From positions 1 through 53,752 of the forward strand of contig DASZFO010000077.1 in assembly GCA_035939775.1 (NCBI GenBank): DNA of 53,752 bases. The letters run 5' to 3'. Below are positions 26,981 to 35,171 of this stretch, piece after piece; within the stretch, counting starts at the first letter, position 1, and each line of letters opens with the position of its first letter. Below the pieces are notes generated by a model. The model saw only the letters and a list, made by a program, of their open reading frames with translations. It was not told the DNA's origin and searched no databases. A program made the translations under genes and the position numbers. The DNA comes from Pirellulales bacterium. Lineage in GTDB: Bacteria; Planctomycetota; Planctomycetia; Pirellulales; DATAWG01.

Positions 26981-27952
26981 TTACTTCACTTCTTCTTGCA
27001 CGAACCGCACGCTCGGCCGACCACTTCCTTTGCTCATCGACCCCTTAAGGAATTCGTTCACGTAGCGCAGGCGGTCCTTGGGGCGATCGGGGTCGTGGAA
27101 GTTGTCTCCCTTTTGCAGAATCGGGCGCGTCTCGGTAATCCCGCCGAACTCTTTCGCGCCGGCCGATTGGCAGGGGAACCAATTGCCTTTGCCCTTATCG
27201 TCGACCAGATAAAACTCGGAATAGCAATGGCCGGGGACCCAGATCGTACGCGCCGGGATATTTTCGGCGCGGCACATCGCGATGAATAGCGAAGAGTATT
27301 CCTCGCAATCGCCGGTTCCGTCGTTCAAGCCCTTGAGCGCTCCCTTCAAGTCTCCCGCCTTGTACTGGATCTTGTCGCGAACGGCGTCGCAAATGGCCTC
27401 GACCTTGTCCCAGTTCTCCTTCCCATCAGTGACCTCCTTGGCCAGCTTGACGATCTTTGGATTGCGGCTCTCGATATAAGGGCTCGGGCCGAGATAGATG
27501 GCCGCATCTTTCTCTTTTTCCGGATGCTCGGCGACCTTGAAGATGCTCTTGTCTTCCGGCGGTAGGATCGTGCGGCGCGTGATCTCGAAGGTCACCAGCG
27601 CATGGGCCTCGTCTCCCGCGTTCAGATGGGGCACGGCCACGAGCATCTGTTTTGCCGTGCCGCCGGTCAACTGGCGATATTCGACCTTGCGAACGCTCGG
27701 CGAGACATCTTCCTTGAGGATCTGCACTTTCTGCTCGGGCCATTCGGTCGGGACCGGCACGGTGCCCACGATTCCGATGCACGGGCCCCCTTGGGCCGTG
27801 ATGGTCATGCCGATCTTGATCTTCTCGACGACCGTCTTATCCAGCCGGATGCCGGGCGTTTTGACGTCCTCGAATTGCGCCCGGGCCTCGGATGCGCTGA
27901 AGATCAAGAGCCCAGTAAGACACGCGGTGAGTCGATTGTAAAACTCTGTCAC
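26981..27952 (-). CDS. Exported transglutaminase-like protein
   Basis: The protein has a signal peptide (TEFYNRLTACLTGLLIFSASEARAQ) if translation starts at GTG 27952. GGAG is correctly spaced before that codon, and an in-frame extension to ATG 28063 is unlikely. The transglutaminase core shows the catalytic Cys in GTGDCEEYSSLFIAMCRAENIPAR and His in GHCYSEFYL. An N-terminal domain of about 180 residues precedes it. Such proteins act outside the cytoplasmic membrane as cross-linking enzymes or cysteine proteases; no substrate can be named. Confidence 0.85.
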   Translation of the reverse strand: MTEFYNRLTACLTGLLIFSASEARAQFEDVKTPGIRLDKTVVEKIKIGMTITAQGGPCIGIVGTVPVPTEWPEQKVQILKEDVSPSVRKVEYRQLTGGTAKQMLVAVPHLNAGDEAHALVTFEITRRTILPPEDKSIFKVAEHPEKEKDAAIYLGPSPYIESRNPKIVKLAKEVTDGKENWDKVEAICDAVRDKIQYKAGDLKGALKGLNDGTGDCEEYSSLFIAMCRAENIPARTIWVPGHCYSEFYLVDDKGKGNWFPCQSAGAKEFGGITETRPILQKGDNFHDPDRPKDRLRYVNEFLKGSMSKGSGRPSVRFVQEEVK

Positions 27953-28187
27953 GGAGTCGCTCCAAGAAAGGGGCAAAGCCTCCGTGCGATACGACGGTCG
28001 ACAAACCGCCGCCAAAACCTGGTAAACCGACCAAACGGCCGCCCCTTTATTATACAACCCCAACGGGCAACGCCGTTAAGCATTTTCAGTAGGAACCCAG
28101 CGTAGGCCGCGAAGCGCGTCCAACGCTGAGCTGGAGGACGCAACGCCGTTGGCGTAGAGCAGACTGCAATCAGGTTGGGATGGAACC

Positions 28188-29129
28188 TTAATTCTTTCCG
28201 GCCTGCGCGGCAGCTTCCTGTTTGGCCCTAAATTGCTTTGCCTTCGCCGCGGCGTCGTCTTCGACTGCCTTGGCTTGCTGGGCCTTGCAGAGATCGGGAT
28301 TGGGGGTCGCATCGCCCGGCTCGATATTGAGGATCCATCGGATCGCTCCGAGCAGCGACTGCTGATACTTCGGATTGGCCCAGACTTTTTCGTCGTGGCC
28401 GAGGCTGATATAGAATACCTTCCCCTGGCCGTAGTCCTTGCACCAGGCGATCGGGACGTGATACGGCTCGTGGTGCTCGGTCTTAGCCATGTTCATGCTC
28501 ATCAGCACGTGGACCTTTTCCGGCTGCCAGTTCTTGAACTTGTAGATTTCATCTTTGATCGTGAACTCATCTCCCCACGGCTTCATGGCGGGGAACTTCG
28601 TGTCGTGAACGGTGATCGTCACCTTCGAGCCATTTCCCCACGGGTGGCCGTCGAAAGTGCCGCCGATCATGTCCCAGTAGGGCTTGTAATTGTGAAACGT
28701 GTCGGTCGCCGAATGGGTGCCGATGAATCCATGCCCCTTCTGCTTGAGCCAGTCGTTGAAGAAATAATCCTTGGCCTCCTGCGGGATCGGCAGATCACCG
28801 GTGGTGTAGAAAAACACGATGTCGTAGTTGGCCAGCTTTTCCTTGGTAAAATCCTTGGCCACATCCTGCGTGCAATCCACTTGGAACATGCCCGAGGAGA
28901 TTCCCAATTCGGTGACCGTCCGCTCGGCGGTTGAAAGATCGGTTCCCTTGCGGGTGACCGAACTGTGCTTGAACCCGGCGCTTTGCGTTACCATCAAAAT
29001 GCGAGCGACGTGGTCGGGCTTCGCGATCACGCTCTTTGCATCGTCTGCGACGGCTGCGCGCGAAACAAGAGAACCGATTAGCATCAGGCTGGCCGCAATC
29101 GAAGCGGACTTCAACCAACGACGATTCAT
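28188..29129 (-). CDS. Exported ThuA-domain protein
   Basis: The 313-residue protein begins with a signal peptide (SIAASLMLIGSLVSRAAVA). The ThuA fold, a class I glutamine-amidotransferase-like domain, follows: ILMVTQSAGFKHSS, YDIVFFYTTGDLPI, GFIGTHSATDTFHNYKPYWDMIGGTFDGHPWG and IAWCKDYGQGKVFYISLGHDEKVW. ThuA-type proteins are linked to sugar (trehalose and keto-sugar) use, and planctomycetes carry many exported copies. The last 35 residues are an Ala/Lys/Gln-rich tail. CCAGGAG precedes the start. The reaction is not established. Confidence 0.88.
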   Translation of the reverse strand: MNRRWLKSASIAASLMLIGSLVSRAAVADDAKSVIAKPDHVARILMVTQSAGFKHSSVTRKGTDLSTAERTVTELGISSGMFQVDCTQDVAKDFTKEKLANYDIVFFYTTGDLPIPQEAKDYFFNDWLKQKGHGFIGTHSATDTFHNYKPYWDMIGGTFDGHPWGNGSKVTITVHDTKFPAMKPWGDEFTIKDEIYKFKNWQPEKVHVLMSMNMAKTEHHEPYHVPIAWCKDYGQGKVFYISLGHDEKVWANPKYQQSLLGAIRWILNIEPGDATPNPDLCKAQQAKAVEDDAAAKAKQFRAKQEAAAQAGKN

Positions 29130-29317
29130 GGGAATACTCCTGGAGAAACGCGGGAGGGAGGGCTGGCTGGATAAAGGCGGGAGAATCGACCTCTGTCATT
29201 TAACCATCGCCCGAAGCCGATTGCAACTGGCGAACGTTGGCGTTTCAGTCCCACGAGCGACTTGGTATGCTCTCCGGCGAAACCGCATAGTCCGCGGGAT
29301 TTGCCTCCATAAACCGC

Positions 29318-30067
29318 ATGAAGACCTTATCGGAACAAGCTGCGTTGGCAAGCTCGCGCCGCCGCTGGCTGCGCCTGCTTTGGCCGATCGGCATCGCCGC
29401 GCTCGGCTTTGCCGTGCTGCCGCTCGATCTGCCGATCGCGCGCTGGTTTCACGACGGCCGTTGCCCGCCGGAGATTCTCCGCTGGCTGGGATTCGCCGAG
29501 ACGTATGCTTACGGGTTCGGAGTGGCCTGCATTCTGCTTACGGTTTTCGCGCTCGATCCTGGCAAGCGACTTCTGCTGCCACGTGCGGCCGCGACCGCAT
29601 TTGGCGGCGGGCTACTTGCAAACGCACTCAAGCTGCTCGTCGTGGCCCGAACGCGGCCCGAGTATTTCGACTTCACGCGGACCATCGGCGAGACGTTCGG
29701 GCAATGGCTCCCGCTGGGAAGCGGCGGTAGCCATCAGCAGAGCTTTCCATCTTCCCACATGGCGACCGCCTTCGGCCTGACGGCGGCGCTGATTTGGCTC
29801 TATCCGCGCGGACGATGGATCTTCCCGTTTTTTGCGCTCTTGGCCGGCTGCCAGCGAATGTCGAGTTGGGCGCACTTCTCCAGCGATGTGGTCTGGGGCG
29901 CCGCCGCGGGCTGCGTCGCAGTGGTCCTTTTCCTTCCCGGCGGATTGTTGGCTTCCTGGTTCGACCGGCTGGAAGCGCTGCTGGCCTCCTATGGCGCGCC
30001 TCGCGCCGCTGCGGCGTCTTCTTCGGACGAACGCAACGAGGATTCCCAACGGTGCAGTGCTGCGTGA
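29318..30067 (+). CDS. PAP2-family membrane phosphatase
   Basis: This 249-residue integral membrane protein shows the three-part acid-phosphatase signature: KLLVVARTRP near 105-114, FPSSHMATAFG near 143-153 and CQRMSSWAHFSSDVV near 178-192, which supplies R, H and D. The family dephosphorylates lipid phosphates such as phosphatidic acid or undecaprenyl pyrophosphate. Several hydrophobic segments surround the motifs. The C-terminus is an Ala/Ser-rich soluble tail. Substrate is unknown. Confidence 0.88.
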   Translation: MKTLSEQAALASSRRRWLRLLWPIGIAALGFAVLPLDLPIARWFHDGRCPPEILRWLGFAETYAYGFGVACILLTVFALDPGKRLLLPRAAATAFGGGLLANALKLLVVARTRPEYFDFTRTIGETFGQWLPLGSGGSHQQSFPSSHMATAFGLTAALIWLYPRGRWIFPFFALLAGCQRMSSWAHFSSDVVWGAAAGCVAVVLFLPGGLLASWFDRLEALLASYGAPRAAAASSSDERNEDSQRCSAA

Positions 30068-30092
30068 CCCGCGCCGCCTGATTGGTGACAAC

Positions 30093-30659
30093 TCACCGTG
30101 GAATCGGCGACTGCGGAAACTCAGCCAGATACTCGGGGCAGACGCCTTTGAGCCAGGCAAAGTAAGCGTCGATCTTCTTCGGCCTGACGGTGCTCGACGC
30201 GATCAGGCCGACGAACGGCGAAGTGAGCAGCATGACAAGCCCGGTCCAAAGCACGGCAGCTCGACTGGCGCCTACATCGTTTGCGCCTAGCACGAGGACG
30301 CCGATGCCGCCGACGAACAGCAGCCAGGCGATTGCAATGCTCCTGTTTCTCCGCGACCGATGCCGCGGACAGAGGCCGATCTCGACTCGGGCGGTCTGCC
30401 GAATCACCAGGGCGATAATCACATAGATCAATACACCAGCAAGGATGGTTAGATAGATCGCCGGATGGTGCCAAGACAGGTTCCGTTTGAGTCGATAACC
30501 TTCAGCCGGCTCGTTGCACTTGACGCAGCGATCGGGCAGCACGGCGCCTTTACGCAGGACCAAGAGCCCGCGGTCTTGCCACACCTCGTCGCCGGGCACA
30601 ATTTGCGCCGTAAGCGGCGCTTGTGGAGCTTGATACGGATTGATTTCGGCGTTTGACAT
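30093..30659 (-). CDS. NPYQAP-type membrane protein of unknown function
   Basis: The 188-residue protein begins MSNAEINPYQAPQAPL, an opening I associate with a large set of planctomycete membrane proteins. A soluble region has two cysteines (DRCVKCNEPAEG) that could bind metal. About four hydrophobic segments follow, including HHPAIYLTILAGVLIYVIIALVI and SIAIAWLLFVGGIGVLVLG, and a CPRH in the loop between them. I chose ATG 30659 because the sequence upstream to 30761 lacks coding character. Function is unknown. Confidence 0.78.
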   Translation of the reverse strand: MSNAEINPYQAPQAPLTAQIVPGDEVWQDRGLLVLRKGAVLPDRCVKCNEPAEGYRLKRNLSWHHPAIYLTILAGVLIYVIIALVIRQTARVEIGLCPRHRSRRNRSIAIAWLLFVGGIGVLVLGANDVGASRAAVLWTGLVMLLTSPFVGLIASSTVRPKKIDAYFAWLKGVCPEYLAEFPQSPIPR

Positions 30660-30791
30660 GGTTGATCCGAACACAACGCATGGTGGCGGCTCGTTCCGGT
30701 GGCTGCTGGCTTGCAGCACGCATTGCCGGACACGATTGCGACCATTGTAAATGCGCCGCACGGCGGTTGCAAACCACCAAGAGCCGATCGC

Positions 30792-31613
30792 TCAATAAAG
30801 GCTCGGGCTGGTTTCCGTCCAGCCGACGACCGGGACGTCGGGCGGGATGACGAAAATCTCGACGCGGCGGTTGCGGCGCCGGTCGGCGGCGGTGCTGTTC
30901 GGGGCGATCGGCTGCTGCCCGCCGTAACCGGCCACTCCCATCCGGGGCTCGGCGACGCCGGCCTTGTGCAGATACATGGCCACCGTAAGCGCTCGCGACG
31001 TGCTCAAGTTCCAGTTGTCGCCGTAGCGCTGCCGCGTTTCCTTGCCCGCGATCTTTTGATTGTCGGTATGGCCGACGATCATGATCCGCATGTCGCCGGC
31101 TTCTTTCGATTGCAGAACGCCCGCCAGATCGGAGAGGACTTGCTCCGCCTGTGGCTTCAAATCGGCGTTGCCGCTGTCGAACACGACGTCCGTATCGAGC
31201 TTCGCCATGCCCGTTTGCGGATCGAATTGCAGGCTGGGATGCCGTCGAGCCAGCCCGGCCAATTGATTGGAAACTCCGGCCGGGATGTGTACCGCGCCGT
31301 GCGCGAAGCCGGTGAACTGATCGCGGAGTTGATCGCGTTCGTGCTGGTAGTTGGCCAGCTTCTTGTTGTCGGAGCCGAGCTTTTGGTCGGAGAGCGCAAG
31401 CTGCTCTTCCGCCTGGATCAGCTTGTCTTCGATCTGGCGGTTATGCGATTTGAGATTGTCGAGTTCGGCCAATTGCGCATGGTTCTGCTCGGAGAGCGCG
31501 CGGTTCTGGGCCTGAACCGTGTTCAACTGGCTGGCCGGCACCATTTGGCACCCGCAGACCGCGGAGGCAGCCAGATAAAAGAGCAGCCAACTCAAGCTGC
31601 GCGTGGAAGACAT
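30792..31613 (-). CDS. OmpA-family peptidoglycan-binding lipoprotein
   Basis: The 273-residue protein has a lipoprotein signal (SWLLFYLAASAVCGC), a Gln/Glu-rich coiled coil (about 40-100, with NTVQAQNRALSEQNHAQLAEL phrasing) and a C-terminal OmpA domain. That domain has FDSGNADLKPQAEQVL, IMIVGHTDN and RALTVAMYLHKAGV...GYGGQQPI...RRNRRVEIFV, including the Asp and Arg that bind diaminopimelate. It would tether the outer membrane to the wall. AAAGGAG precedes the start. It lies 133 bases downstream of the HTH/membrane protein gene, with a palindromic repeat between. Confidence 0.9.
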   Translation of the reverse strand: MSSTRSLSWLLFYLAASAVCGCQMVPASQLNTVQAQNRALSEQNHAQLAELDNLKSHNRQIEDKLIQAEEQLALSDQKLGSDNKKLANYQHERDQLRDQFTGFAHGAVHIPAGVSNQLAGLARRHPSLQFDPQTGMAKLDTDVVFDSGNADLKPQAEQVLSDLAGVLQSKEAGDMRIMIVGHTDNQKIAGKETRQRYGDNWNLSTSRALTVAMYLHKAGVAEPRMGVAGYGGQQPIAPNSTAADRRRNRRVEIFVIPPDVPVVGWTETSPSLY

Positions 31614-31663
31614 CGTTCGACTCCTTTCGAACTGCTAAGTCATCGAGGTTGACCCGTAGGGAT

Positions 31664-31713
31664 CGTGGCGTACGCTGCCAGCGTCCGTTCCGACGCTAGC
31701 AGCGTCGGCCACG
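31664..31713. repeat. GTGGC...GACGCTGCCAGCGTC palindromic repeat
   Basis: CGTGGCGTACGCTGCCAGCG pairs with CGCTAGCAGCGTCGGCCACG across a short centre. A related palindrome, CCGACGCTG-c-CAGCGTCGG, occurs at 50496-50514. Confidence 0.75.
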
Positions 31714-31746
31714 TTCGCGACGAGCCGTCCGTGGCCCGCTCTCCCA

Positions 31747-33153
31747 TCATTTGTCCATCCAACCGATCGTGCGCTCGATCGATGTAAATATCGAACTGTT
31801 GGCCCCGCTCAGGCCATTCCATTGCCACATGTTGCGGGTCAGATCGTACATCATCATCCCGGCCATCAAGAGCAACAGCGCGCAGCAAACCAACCCGGCC
31901 ACATTCCAGCCGGAGTAGGGCGTCTCGGGCGCCTGTGTCGTCGCGACCAATGCCGGTCCGGTCGTCAGAATTCCGGTGGGCGAAATGCCCATCGCCCCTT
32001 CGGCTCCCGTGTCTTCTTCCAACATCGCCACCATGCCGGAGGTGGCCGGGGTAAACGCCCCGGAACTCAATTCCTCGTCGGCATCCAGCGCGATCACCTG
32101 CGAGCCGCTGTCCGATTCGTCGGCAGTCGTTTCTTGCACCGGAGTGAGCTGAAAATCCTCATCCGATTTCAGTTGGGTCGTGCCCTCCATGTCGGCGGAT
32201 TCTTCGAGCGAGATCACGTCGGCTTCACCCAGCTCGAGTAGCTCCTTCGCCGAGCCGCCGAGCACCAGCGGCTCTTCCAGCGACAGCCCGCTGTCCTTGG
32301 GATCGACCAGATGGATGCCGCTGTCGGTTGCCCCGCGGGTAATGTCGCTATCCGGTTTGGCGCCGAGCACGTCTTCATCCAGCTCGAGGCTGCGGCTGAA
32401 ATCCGACATACCCGCTTTCTTGCTGTCCGTGCCGCGTTTCTTGCTGGAGCTGCCCGTGCCGGACTCCGAGGTTTCCGCCAGGCGGATTTCGTCGTCGGCG
32501 AGTTTGAACGATCCCGACCCGCCGGTTTTCCCGGCCTTAGAGCCGCCGACCGCAGACCCGCCGGCCACGTCGCTTCCGAGCCCAATGGCCAAATCGCTAC
32601 CCGAGCCGCCCGGCAGAACGCTCGCGCCCTTATCGCTTCCGCCCGGCTCGAGTTTGAGATCGTCGAGCACCCCGAGCTTGGAATCGGGCTTCGCGGCGGC
32701 GGCCTTCTTTTTGTCCGAGTCGCTGAGGATGAGCTTCACGTCGCTGCCGATCCCCGAAATGTCCGCCGCCAGCGACACGTCGCTGAGCGACGAATCCTTT
32801 TCCCGCGGCGCGAGCTTGATGTCGCCTTCGGTCACGGGACCATGCGGGCTCCCCTTGCCGATGATCGTGCTGGAAGTGCTATCCGCCGATTGGCCCAGCT
32901 CTTTTTCACTGAGCAGAACCGAGTCGACGGCCTCCGGCGCTTCCAGGCCAAGGTCGCCTCCTTTGGTCCAAGAATCGCCAGCGCCGGCGGCCAAATCTTG
33001 CTTCACCCGTTCGATATCTTCGGGTTTGAATTTCCAGGCGTCGCCGTCGCGATATGGGAAGAGCTGCTTGCGGTCGCGCATCTTGTTGATTTCTTCGATG
33101 CTGACGCCGAGCATTTTCGCGGCTTCTTCCTGATCGATGAGTTTCCGAGCCAT
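31747..33153 (-). CDS. Membrane-anchored excisionase-type HTH protein
   Basis: Residues 1-52 (ARKLIDQEEAAKMLGVSIEEINKMRDRKQLFPYRDGDAWKFKPEDIERV) form an excisionase/MerR-like winged helix-turn-helix. Residues about 60-410 are low-complexity, rich in Asp, Ser, Gly and Lys (GSGSDLAIGLGSDVAGG, KKRGTDSKKAG, DSDITRGATDSG), and probably disordered. A single hydrophobic helix at about 416-437 (WNVAGLVCCALLLLMAGMMMY) is followed by a 30-residue tail. The layout suggests a DNA-binding head on a long tether to the membrane. No enzymatic domain is visible. The architecture is familiar from planctomycetes but I know no function. Confidence 0.8.
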   Translation of the reverse strand: MARKLIDQEEAAKMLGVSIEEINKMRDRKQLFPYRDGDAWKFKPEDIERVKQDLAAGAGDSWTKGGDLGLEAPEAVDSVLLSEKELGQSADSTSSTIIGKGSPHGPVTEGDIKLAPREKDSSLSDVSLAADISGIGSDVKLILSDSDKKKAAAAKPDSKLGVLDDLKLEPGGSDKGASVLPGGSGSDLAIGLGSDVAGGSAVGGSKAGKTGGSGSFKLADDEIRLAETSESGTGSSSKKRGTDSKKAGMSDFSRSLELDEDVLGAKPDSDITRGATDSGIHLVDPKDSGLSLEEPLVLGGSAKELLELGEADVISLEESADMEGTTQLKSDEDFQLTPVQETTADESDSGSQVIALDADEELSSGAFTPATSGMVAMLEEDTGAEGAMGISPTGILTTGPALVATTQAPETPYSGWNVAGLVCCALLLLMAGMMMYDLTRNMWQWNGLSGANSSIFTSIERTIGWMDK

Positions 33154-33305
33154 CGCAGTTCCTCCGCCAGACCGTTGATCGTCCGGCTAACAGCTTTCCG
33201 GCAGACTCTCCTTGATGCCGCCGCAAGCCAATTGTTTATCTTCGCCGCGTCGTCCATGCGCGCCGTGTCGGCCGGCCCACGGTGAGGCGGCCAGCATGAG
33301 TAAAG

Positions 33306-33659
33306 TTAATGATTCTCGAGCATCGCACGAATCTCGCGTGGCAACGGGCTGACCGCGTTGAACTCCGACATCTGCAAATCCCACTGGAAATTGCGAACGC
33401 TCTTGAGCGCGACGACGCCGGTTGCCGGTTCGATTTGATATACGCAGATCACTCGCGACTTGGGATCGATGATGGTCAACAGTTGCCGGTTTTCGGCGGT
33501 CGCAAAGGTGTGGGTAATCAATTCGCCGGCGGAATTGGGCGAACCGCCGTATGCCCCTGCACCATATTGAGCCGCTGCCTCGTTGCGCTGGCCGATCGCC
33601 AACATCGCCAACAACATCAGACCCGCGCCGAGCAAGGCGCCCAGACCCGTGCTTCTCAT
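33306..33659 (-). CDS. Small exported hypothetical protein
   Basis: The 117-residue protein has an N-terminal signal peptide (GLGALLGAGLMLLAMLAIGQRNEAAAQ). The rest reads as a beta-rich domain (ENRQLLTIIDPKSRVICVYQIEPATGVVALKSVRNFQWDLQMSEFN). It carries no known motif. AAGGTGA precedes the start. It lies 152 bases upstream of the membrane-anchored HTH gene on the same strand, so linkage is possible but not shown. Confidence 0.7.
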   Translation of the reverse strand: MRSTGLGALLGAGLMLLAMLAIGQRNEAAAQYGAGAYGGSPNSAGELITHTFATAENRQLLTIIDPKSRVICVYQIEPATGVVALKSVRNFQWDLQMSEFNAVSPLPREIRAMLENH

Positions 33660-33883
33660 AAGTCACCTTATGGGAGTTGGGGGAGCTAGGGCCTCTAGTC
33701 CATTCTAAAAGCCCGGATTTTGATTACAAGACGCGTGCGGCGGGAATTGCCGCGGGATGTGGACCGAAAAAAGCCCGGAAAAACCAGGCCTTTCTCGGGG
33801 CAGAGGGTTGCCGGGCGGGGAGTTTAGCGTCAACCGCGGGGGTTCGCAAGGCGAAAAAGAATCGCGAGAACGAGAACCCAGAA

Positions 33884-33924
33884 GTAGGGTGCGTCGAGCG
33901 GTCCTCCGCGCTGACGCACCCTAC
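33884..33924. repeat. GTAGGGTGCGTC element, short copy B
   Basis: A 41-base version reads GTAGGGTGCGTCGAGCGG then CGCTGACGCACCCTAC. It has both termini but lacks the inner part of the longer copies. It lies just downstream of the PDZ-protein gene stop. Confidence 0.85.
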
Positions 33925-33940
33925 GGCTTTCCGGCGACAT

Positions 33941-34933
33941 CTATTTCCACGCACCGAGTTCGATTTCCTTGGTCAGCATGTCGTCGCGGTTGTTCGCTTC
34001 GTCTCGGCGGCGCAGCTCGATCGTCACTTTGTCGCCCGGATTTCGAGAGCCGATCAGGGTTGTCAGCGTCTCGAAGTCGGGGACTTGTTGGTCTTGAAAC
34101 CTCAGAACGATGTCTTGCTCTTGCAGGCCGGCCCGGTCGGCGGCGGAATTCGGCTGCACCATCGTGATCCGGCAACCCGCCGGGTCGGTCTGCCCCGAGA
34201 CGCCGAGCATGGCGTTGCTGCGTCGGTCGATCTTGACGCCGGGATAAAGCTGAGCCAACCGGGCGGCACCGTCGACGGTGACTTTCGAGCCAAACAAGTC
34301 GATCTCCGCAAGCCGGTTCAAACCGTCGAGATGCTTCAAGTCGTCGTCGGTGATCCCCACGCCGTGGACTTGCAGCCATTCAAGGTCGGGAACTCGCTTC
34401 AAGAGCTTGAGGTCGGCCGTAGTGCCGCGCCATTCCGTGCCAATCACGATCTGAATCCCGTCGGCGTTGCCCGTTCGCGGATTGCCGAGCGTGACCGTCG
34501 CGCCCAAGCGCTTTAACTCGTCGAGCGTGCGATCCTGGCGGAGTTCCTGAAAATCGTTGAGGGCGTCGGCCGCCAGGTCGGCGGACGAGCCGGCCCTGGC
34601 CTCGGCGATCTTTGTAAGCGAATCGGCCGCCGCGTCTCCAGTCGCCACGTCTTCCGAGGCGAGCAGGGTCTGCAGCACTTGGACCGCTCGGCAGGACACT
34701 TCCAGGTCGTCTTGCAACGCGGCGGCGGTGACTGCGGCGACGACCGATTTCCCGGCCCGGGTCAACTGGATGGTCGCCTCCGCGCGCGTGCCGTAGTCGT
34801 CGCTGCTAAGCTGGCCGATCCATTGGCGAACGTTGTCGGCGGAGACGGTGCTCGGCTCGGCGGCGCGCGCCGCGGCCGCGAGCGGCCCCGTCAGGGCAAT
34901 CGCCAGCAGCATTCGGAACGTGATTCGGTCCAT
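33941..34933 (-). CDS. Exported protein with PDZ and repeat-type domains
   Basis: Starting at ATG 34933 (preceded by AAGG) the protein has a signal peptide (ITFRMLLAIALTGPLAAAARA). An N-terminal helical HEAT-like region follows (QWIGQLSSDDYGTRAEATIQLTRAGKS). Leucine-rich-repeat-like strands come next (LKLLKRVPDLEWLQVHGVGITDDDLKHLDGLNRLAEIDLFGSKV). A C-terminal PDZ domain (GVSGQTDPAGCRITMVQPNSAADRAGLQEQDIVLRFQDQQVPDFETLTTLIGSRNPGDKVTIELRR) ends it. No protease triad is present, so it looks like a binding or scaffold protein outside the membrane. Confidence 0.8.
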   Translation of the reverse strand: MDRITFRMLLAIALTGPLAAAARAAEPSTVSADNVRQWIGQLSSDDYGTRAEATIQLTRAGKSVVAAVTAAALQDDLEVSCRAVQVLQTLLASEDVATGDAAADSLTKIAEARAGSSADLAADALNDFQELRQDRTLDELKRLGATVTLGNPRTGNADGIQIVIGTEWRGTTADLKLLKRVPDLEWLQVHGVGITDDDLKHLDGLNRLAEIDLFGSKVTVDGAARLAQLYPGVKIDRRSNAMLGVSGQTDPAGCRITMVQPNSAADRAGLQEQDIVLRFQDQQVPDFETLTTLIGSRNPGDKVTIELRRRDEANNRDDMLTKEIELGAWK

Positions 34934-35066
34934 CGGTTCCACCTTCTCGCGAGGTGAAGGATATCATGGGAACTGGTCCGGACGATTATAGCATTTATCC
35001 CGGCCGGTATCGCTAGCCGAGTTTCTTGGGCGGCGCGTTTATTGAAGCTTCAAATCTGAATTGACG

Positions 35067-35143
35067 GGTACCATGGCCACTGCCCTGAGTGGCCATGCGC
35101 CAACTCAAGTCCATGCCCACGCAAAGCCGTGGGCACGGCACCC
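35067..35143. repeat. GGTACCATGGCCACTGCC palindromic repeat, copy 1
   Basis: Two hairpins lie side by side: CATGGCCACTGCCCTGAGTGGCCATG, then CATGCCCACGCAAAGCCGTGGGCA. GGTACC-like and GGCACCC ends bound them. A second copy is at 38552-38628 inside the pseudopilin leader. Confidence 0.8.
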
Positions 35144-35171
35144 GGCCTCGCCCACGCGCGCTGGATTTGTC

